Assembly (NCBI GenBank): GCA_002351795.1
Contig: DEHG01000133.1
Coordinates: 1 to 9,337, forward strand
Reading direction: 5' to 3'
DNA from: Ruminococcaceae bacterium UBA2806
Lineage (GTDB): Bacteria > Bacillota > Clostridia > Oscillospirales > Acutalibacteraceae
DNA: 9,337 bases
Under the pieces are notes generated by a model. That model searched no databases and was not told the DNA's origin. It saw only the letters and a list, made by a program, of their open reading frames with translations. Position numbers and translations under genes: made by a program. Below are positions 6,420 to 9,337 of the stretch, in pieces (positions within the stretch are counted from its first letter, which is position 1; the number at the start of each line of letters is the position of its first letter).

Positions 6420-8180
6420 TCATGATGCAGGCGTCTGGGTCTGCGTAGAAGTATCCTCCGCAGCGCTTTCAGTTGCTGCTGCCTTCTGAGCTTCTTCTGC
6501 AGCTGCTGCCTGAGTTTCTTCTGTTACCAAAAGATTGATAGTTGCATTGAAGGTCTGAACAGGATTTGCTCCGCCTTCCTTGGTATTAACTGTCTTGGAG
6601 AACTGAGCAGCATTGCCTACCTTGAAATATCCGTTCTCATTGATCTCATTCTTGAGCTTTGTGTAGGCATTTACGTCCTGCATCTGAATTGATGTATCGA
6701 TCGTATATGTAGAATTATTGATACGGAATCCGGAGCATGATCTTACCTTTGAATAAACCTGATCGAAAAGCTGTGTAACTATATCGCCTGATTTAAGATC
6801 CGAACTCGGGAGAAGTGCCATATTGCTTTCAATATTTTCATATTGAGTCTTGACAGTAGCTTCTCTTTCGATCAGTTCCTTAGCCGGTACATAATCCTTG
6901 CTTGCAAGACGTGTAGTATCGTTATTCTTCTGCATTTCGAGCATACCCCACCAACCGAGGGTAACTACCATCCACAAAACAGCTACAACACCGATACCTG
7001 CTGTAATAGCCTTACCAAGAGCAGAGCCGCCTGTATTTGCAAGGGCAGAAATATTAGTTTCACCCATAAGAAGGTTAGCTTCTGCGGGAGGCATTGTAAG
7101 AACACCGTTAAGAGTAATAAACGATGTTGTATCATAGCCTTTTTCAGATGCGCTTGCAGCTGTTGTAGGCGGATTTGCACCGCCGGAGAACAGTCTTGTG
7201 ATATTCTCCATAGGAGCTGTAAGACCGACCTGACGGCAATAGTTTGCTATATTCGGAAGCTTTGCAAGTGCGTCCACAAGAACGATCTCATCAATATCTA
7301 TACGCTTTGTTGAGATTACCATTCTGAGGTTTCTGAGTATCTCACTTGCCGCATTGTCAAGCATTGTCATTGTCTGCTTTCTTGTTGAAGCAGATTTACA
7401 CTTATTACATACACCAAGACCCTCCTGGCGAATGAGGTCAATAGCGCCCATCTTACTCATACCGAATTCAAGAGAGAAAAGTTCAGCAATATCCTCAAGA
7501 ACGCTGGAGAATGCCTGCTGGAAAACCGGGGCACCGTTATGTAATACTACAAGACGGGTAGCTGCAAAGTCCATACTGATAACAGCGATAGCCCTTGTAG
7601 CGGAGTTTACGTCCTCCTTACAGGTATAGAGCATACCTGCGATAGGCGGTGTTACCTTAACGAGACGAACCCCTTCCTTTTCAAATGCTGCACGGATATC
7701 GGTAAGCATACCGGTATTCATTGCAAAAAGAGAAGCAGAGATCTCGTCTGTCTTATTTGCTTTACCATACTGCTGACCATACTCGAAATTCAGGATAGTA
7801 TACTTGTCAACTTCCTGATGAAGTACGTTTTCTGCTTCAACTCTTGCGAAAGTCGGAAGCAGCTTTTCTTTTGCAGGAGCATGCTTATACTCCTTGGTGA
7901 TGAGGACATCTTCATCCTCAATACATAAAAATACATCGCCAAGCTCCATGCTTACGCTTTCTGCACAGCGCTTAACATAGGCAGCAAGCTCCTCAGCTTT
8001 TTCAAAAGGATGATCCTTGAGAGAGTCATTCAATTCAAAGATCTGAGGTACGCTGAAATTAGTAGGGGCTGACGAACGTTTGTTTTTTCCTGCAAAACCA
8101 CCTTCAGGCTTATCATACTCGGCGGGGGTAAGAATAAGCAGACCTCGTGTGATCTGCAGTACTGTAGCTACTGTTTTCAT
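6420..8180 (-). CDS. pilMN: PilM-PilN fusion protein (type IV pilus assembly)
   Basis: The 586-residue product joins two components that are separate in most bacteria. Residues 1 to about 335 look like PilM, the actin-fold cytoplasmic protein, with IAVISMDFAATRLVVLHNG (198-216) as the probable phosphate-binding strand-turn region and TPPIAGMLY before it. EANLLMG (367-373) resembles the INLLP motif by which free PilN docks on PilM. A membrane span follows at about 389-414, then a charged helix (about 430-455) and an extracytoplasmic PilN-like domain (about 460-555). The C-terminal 30 residues are low-complexity Ala/Glu/Thr/Gln. A C258-x-x-C261 pair sits in the PilM part. A fused pilMN gene is known from Clostridioides difficile, so the arrangement is not unique. 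The ATG has only a weak GTGGTG-type ribosome site; no better start is visible. First gene of the six-gene operon. Confidence 0.88.
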   Translation of the reverse strand: MKTVATVLQITRGLLILTPAEYDKPEGGFAGKNKRSSAPTNFSVPQIFELNDSLKDHPFEKAEELAAYVKRCAESVSMELGDVFLCIEDEDVLITKEYKHAPAKEKLLPTFARVEAENVLHQEVDKYTILNFEYGQQYGKANKTDEISASLFAMNTGMLTDIRAAFEKEGVRLVKVTPPIAGMLYTCKEDVNSATRAIAVISMDFAATRLVVLHNGAPVFQQAFSSVLEDIAELFSLEFGMSKMGAIDLIRQEGLGVCNKCKSASTRKQTMTMLDNAASEILRNLRMVISTKRIDIDEIVLVDALAKLPNIANYCRQVGLTAPMENITRLFSGGANPPTTAASASEKGYDTTSFITLNGVLTMPPAEANLLMGETNISALANTGGSALGKAITAGIGVVAVLWMVVTLGWWGMLEMQKNNDTTRLASKDYVPAKELIEREATVKTQYENIESNMALLPSSDLKSGDIVTQLFDQVYSKVRSCSGFRINNSTYTIDTSIQMQDVNAYTKLKNEINENGYFKVGNAAQFSKTVNTKEGGANPVQTFNATINLLVTEETQAAAAEEAQKAAATESAAEDTSTQTQTPAS

Positions 8181-8197
8181 AAATACACCACACTCTT

Positions 8198-8217
8198 AAA
8201 AAATTCGGTTCTGACCG
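8198..8217 (-). terminator. Possible attenuator hairpin in the pilMN leader
   Basis: On the minus strand CGGT, a CAGA loop and ACCG are followed by AATTTTTT, ending 17 bases before the pilMN start codon. The 4-base-pair stem is short for a terminator, so alone it would be weak. Its placement at the end of a leader with alternative helices makes attenuation possible. Confidence 0.3.
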
Positions 8218-8301
8218 TTATGCATACAAGTGCCTTTACTTTAACAAATAAAGACCCGAAAGGCAATAAAAACCTATCGGAATCCATTGTGCAAGTATTC
8301 C
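8206..8301 (-). promoter_or_regulatory. Structured 5' leader of the pilMN operon (riboswitch- or attenuator-like)
   Basis: Inverted repeats between the predicted transcription start (about 8318) and pilMN are, in transcript order: GGAAT/ATTCC (arms 8297-8301 and 8279-8283); CCGATAGG/CCTTTCGG with one mismatch (arms 8273-8280 and 8256-8263); TGCCTTT/AAAGGCA, exact 7 bases (arms 8259-8265 and 8231-8237); and CGGT/ACCG followed by six T (8206-8217). The second and third helices share 8259-8263 and cannot form together; the first and second share 8279-8280. Competing helices before a U-tract hairpin are typical of regulated leaders. I do not recognise a known class; the conserved cores of cyclic di-GMP-I and -II riboswitches are not evident. 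Confidence 0.35.
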
Positions 8302-8324
8302 TAAGCACTAATATCCTTTTTGTT

Positions 8325-8353
8325 ATTTTATCACAAAAAAGCATAAAATACAA
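8325..8353 (-). promoter_or_regulatory. Probable promoter of the pilMN-pilC operon
   Basis: The minus strand has TAAAAT (8325-8330, 5 of 6 to the -10) preceded by TGA, an extended -10. TTGTAT lies 17 bases upstream as a partial -35 (8348-8353). Transcription would start near 8318, giving a leader of about 138 nt. The surrounding DNA is AT-rich, so other starts are possible. Confidence 0.45.
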
Positions 8354-8571
8354 TTGTTTTTTTATAAAATACTATTCTTTGTGCATATAGTTGAAATTAT
8401 GTCGGATATTTTTGTTATATTATACTACTAAAAATCAATAATTCACTATATTTTTCCATAAAATATATTTAATTCGTTTCATAAATAATTATAGATGGAG
8501 AAACTTTTATACATCTTGCACAAAGTCTTGCAATTATACACTATGTCATATTCAGTGTCGGGATCTTATCG
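8354..8571. other. AT-rich intergenic stretch with further promoter-like pairs, no gene
   Basis: No reading frame here has a plausible start and ribosome site. On the minus strand CCGACA (8556-8561) and a perfect TATAAT (8533-8538) are 17 bases apart just after the pilin terminator. TTGCAA (8528-8533) and TATAAA (8506-8511) are 16 apart. Either could be a distal promoter for the pilMN operon, but such matches are common at this base composition. Confidence 0.35.
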
Positions 8572-8610
8572 TAAAAAAAGACGACCGCCCGTAAAGGCAA
8601 GCCGTCTTTA
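8572..8610 (-). terminator. Intrinsic terminator of the pilin gene
   Basis: Just after the pilin stop codon the minus strand forms a long hairpin. AAAGACGGCTTGCC pairs with GGGCGGTCGTCTTT: seven perfect outer pairs, wobble and two mismatched positions, and two inner G-C pairs, around a TTTAC loop. A run of seven T follows. It separates the pilin transcript from the operon downstream. Confidence 0.88.
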
Positions 8611-8615
8611 TATTA

Positions 8616-9089
8616 TCATCTGTCAACATAGTGCATCGCCTCAAATGTTGTTGAGCCGTCCGCAGCAACCCTTGTACATCCGTCCGGAACTATGTCATCA
8701 ATAACCGCAACAATATTCCCGCCGGCATCATAAGCAAATTCATCACATTTTCCAGCAAAATCGCCATAAATTCCGCTATACTCCAATGCGCCGGCGAATG
8801 TACACTTGCCAGCAAGAACAGCCTTACTCCTTAAACCCGAAGTTCTTGAAGGAATTGTATCTTTTGAGAGTTCAGCGGTGAAATTACCAGAGTTTATCAT
8901 TCCCGTCTTTATTCCTTCATAATACGTTTTACAACACTGATCAATAGTTGCAGCATCTGTAGCCTGTGCTGATGCTCCTGCTTGATTTACTATTGAAATT
9001 ACAGCCGGTATAGCTATTGCAGCAAGTATTGCAATAATAGCTATTACAACAACAAGTTCGATCAGCGTAAAGCCCTTTTTAGTGCTCAT
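8616..9089 (-). CDS. pilA: Type IV pilin (prepilin with KKG/FTLIEL cleavage site), likely major subunit
   Basis: This is a class III-signal prepilin: a short basic leader MSTKKG, then FTLIEL and a hydrophobic N-terminal helix of about 22 residues ending at P22. PilD should cleave between G and F, giving a mature protein of 151 residues with the conserved E5. The globular part contains five cysteines (mature 46, 47, 90, 109, 132), so one cannot pair internally if the rest form disulfides. I chose the ATG at 9087-9089. AGGAGG at 9100-9105 lies 10 bases before it but only 1 base before the alternative ATG at 9096-9098, which would add MIT. A consensus promoter upstream and a strong terminator downstream mark it as an independent, strongly expressed gene, as expected for a major pilin. 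Role as major rather than minor pilin is inferred; other pilins may lie outside the window. Confidence 0.93.
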   Translation of the reverse strand: MSTKKGFTLIELVVVIAIIAILAAIAIPAVISIVNQAGASAQATDAATIDQCCKTYYEGIKTGMINSGNFTAELSKDTIPSRTSGLRSKAVLAGKCTFAGALEYSGIYGDFAGKCDEFAYDAGGNIVAVIDDIVPDGCTRVAADGSTTFEAMHYVDR

Positions 9090-9099
9090 AGTTATCATT

Positions 9100-9105
9100 C
9101 CTCCT
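9100..9105 (-). promoter_or_regulatory. Ribosome binding site of the pilin gene
   Basis: A perfect AGGAGG on the minus strand. Spacing of 10 bases to the ATG at 9087-9089, against 1 base to the ATG at 9096-9098, favours the shorter protein. Confidence 0.8.
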
Positions 9106-9130
9106 ATAAAACCACCATTCCCTGATACCT

Positions 9131-9159
9131 ATGTTACATTAATAAAAGCAAGATGTCAA
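9131..9159 (-). promoter_or_regulatory. Pilin gene promoter (sigma-A type)
   Basis: The minus strand carries a perfect TTGACA -35 (9154-9159), a 17-base spacer and TAACAT (9131-9136, 4 of 6) as the -10. Transcription would begin near 9124, leaving a short leader of about 35 nt before the pilin start, with the AGGAGG site inside it. Confidence 0.7.
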
Positions 9160-9203
9160 TGCTTTAAAAGAATAATAATTCTAATTTATCACTTTTTACC
9201 ATT

Positions 9204-9232
9204 TAAATAAAAATAACTATTGCTTTCAATAA
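9204..9232 (-). terminator. Weak terminator-like hairpin behind the right-edge gene
   Basis: On the minus strand TTATTG, an AAAG loop and CAATAG (one G-T pair) are followed by TTATTTTTATTT. The stem is AT-rich and short. It lies 40 bases after the stop codon of the partial gene at the right edge and before the pilin promoter, so it may end that transcript. Confidence 0.3.
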
Positions 9233-9271
9233 AATTGATATTTATTTAACAATATAATGTACATAGCATTT

Positions 9272-9337
9272 TTATGAAAGAGCCGCTGTTTTAGCCTCAA
9301 ATTCAGGTACGCTCATGCCTGCACGCTTTGCAGCTTC
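9272..9337 (-). CDS. C-terminal fragment of an unidentified protein (cut by window edge)
   Basis: The minus strand reads without a stop from the window edge to a TAA at 9272-9274, giving 21 residues: EAAKRAGMSVPEF, then EAKTAALS. Base composition rises to that of the pilus genes exactly over this stretch (AT-rich DNA begins right after the stop), which supports coding. The AGMSVPEF segment looks like a short helix-turn region, loosely reminiscent of ribbon-helix-helix or mobilisation-protein C-termini, but 21 residues are too few to name a family. It lies on the same strand as the pilin, about 180 bases upstream, and its transcript is probably separate. Confidence 0.5.
   Translation of the reverse strand, partial: EAAKRAGMSVPEFEAKTAALS

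Noticed and set aside
8287..8523. The 9-base sequence TTGTGCAAG occurs as an inverted pair (8287-8295 and 8515-8523), plus a direct CTTGCA repeat at 8515 and 8527, possibly operator sites around the pilMN promoter.
   Set aside because: A 9-base match somewhere in a 430-base AT-biased spacer is close to chance expectation, and the arms lie over 200 bases apart.
8495..8704. Plus-strand 69-codon frame across the pilin terminator and the end of the pilin gene.
   Set aside because: It runs through the terminator hairpin and antisense to pilin, and no convincing ribosome site precedes it.

Overview
The window is a type IV pilus (T4P) biogenesis locus of a Gram-positive (monoderm) clostridium, all on the minus strand, with a very AT-rich stretch of different character at its left end. 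The pilus genes have ordinary mid-GC coding sequence (one hand-counted line near 670 is about 48% GC), very AT-rich intergenic DNA, purine-rich Shine-Dalgarno sites and no secretin or outer-membrane pilus gene. Together with the fused pilMN gene, this fits Clostridia. A Ruminococcus-like gut or rumen bacterium is my best guess, but it is an inference.

Layout, in the direction of transcription (right to left). The right edge (9272-9337) holds the last 21 codons of an unidentified gene. Next comes a stand-alone type IV pilin gene (8616-9089) with a consensus promoter, a strong ribosome binding site and a strong intrinsic terminator, so it looks monocistronic and highly expressed. A 435-base spacer (8181-8615) then carries the pilin terminator, a promoter with an extended -10, and a leader of about 138 nt with overlapping, mutually exclusive inverted repeats. 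It feeds a tight operon of six genes: pilMN fusion (6420-8180), pilO (5729-6400), prepilin peptidase pilD (4740-5708), extension ATPase pilB (3019-4722), retraction ATPase pilT (1929-2975) and platform protein pilC (670-1911). Gaps between genes are 17-43 bases. A weak terminator-like hairpin follows pilC.

How the genes fit together: PilD cleaves the pilin leader, PilC with PilMN and PilO forms the membrane and cytoplasmic platform, PilB powers polymerisation and PilT powers retraction. All core functions of a retractable monoderm pilus are present. PilB carries tandem 24-residue MshEN motifs, which suggests control by cyclic di-GMP. PilD lacks the usual cysteine-rich methylase loop and has an acidic insert of about 60 residues.

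The left 660 bases are about 17% GC by hand count. They contain a DUF192-family reading frame on the minus strand whose conserved N-terminal motif lies upstream of its only ATG, with no standard start codon in frame. Foreign DNA, a decaying gene or an assembly joint would each explain this. No CRISPR array, tRNA, rRNA or complete insertion sequence was seen.
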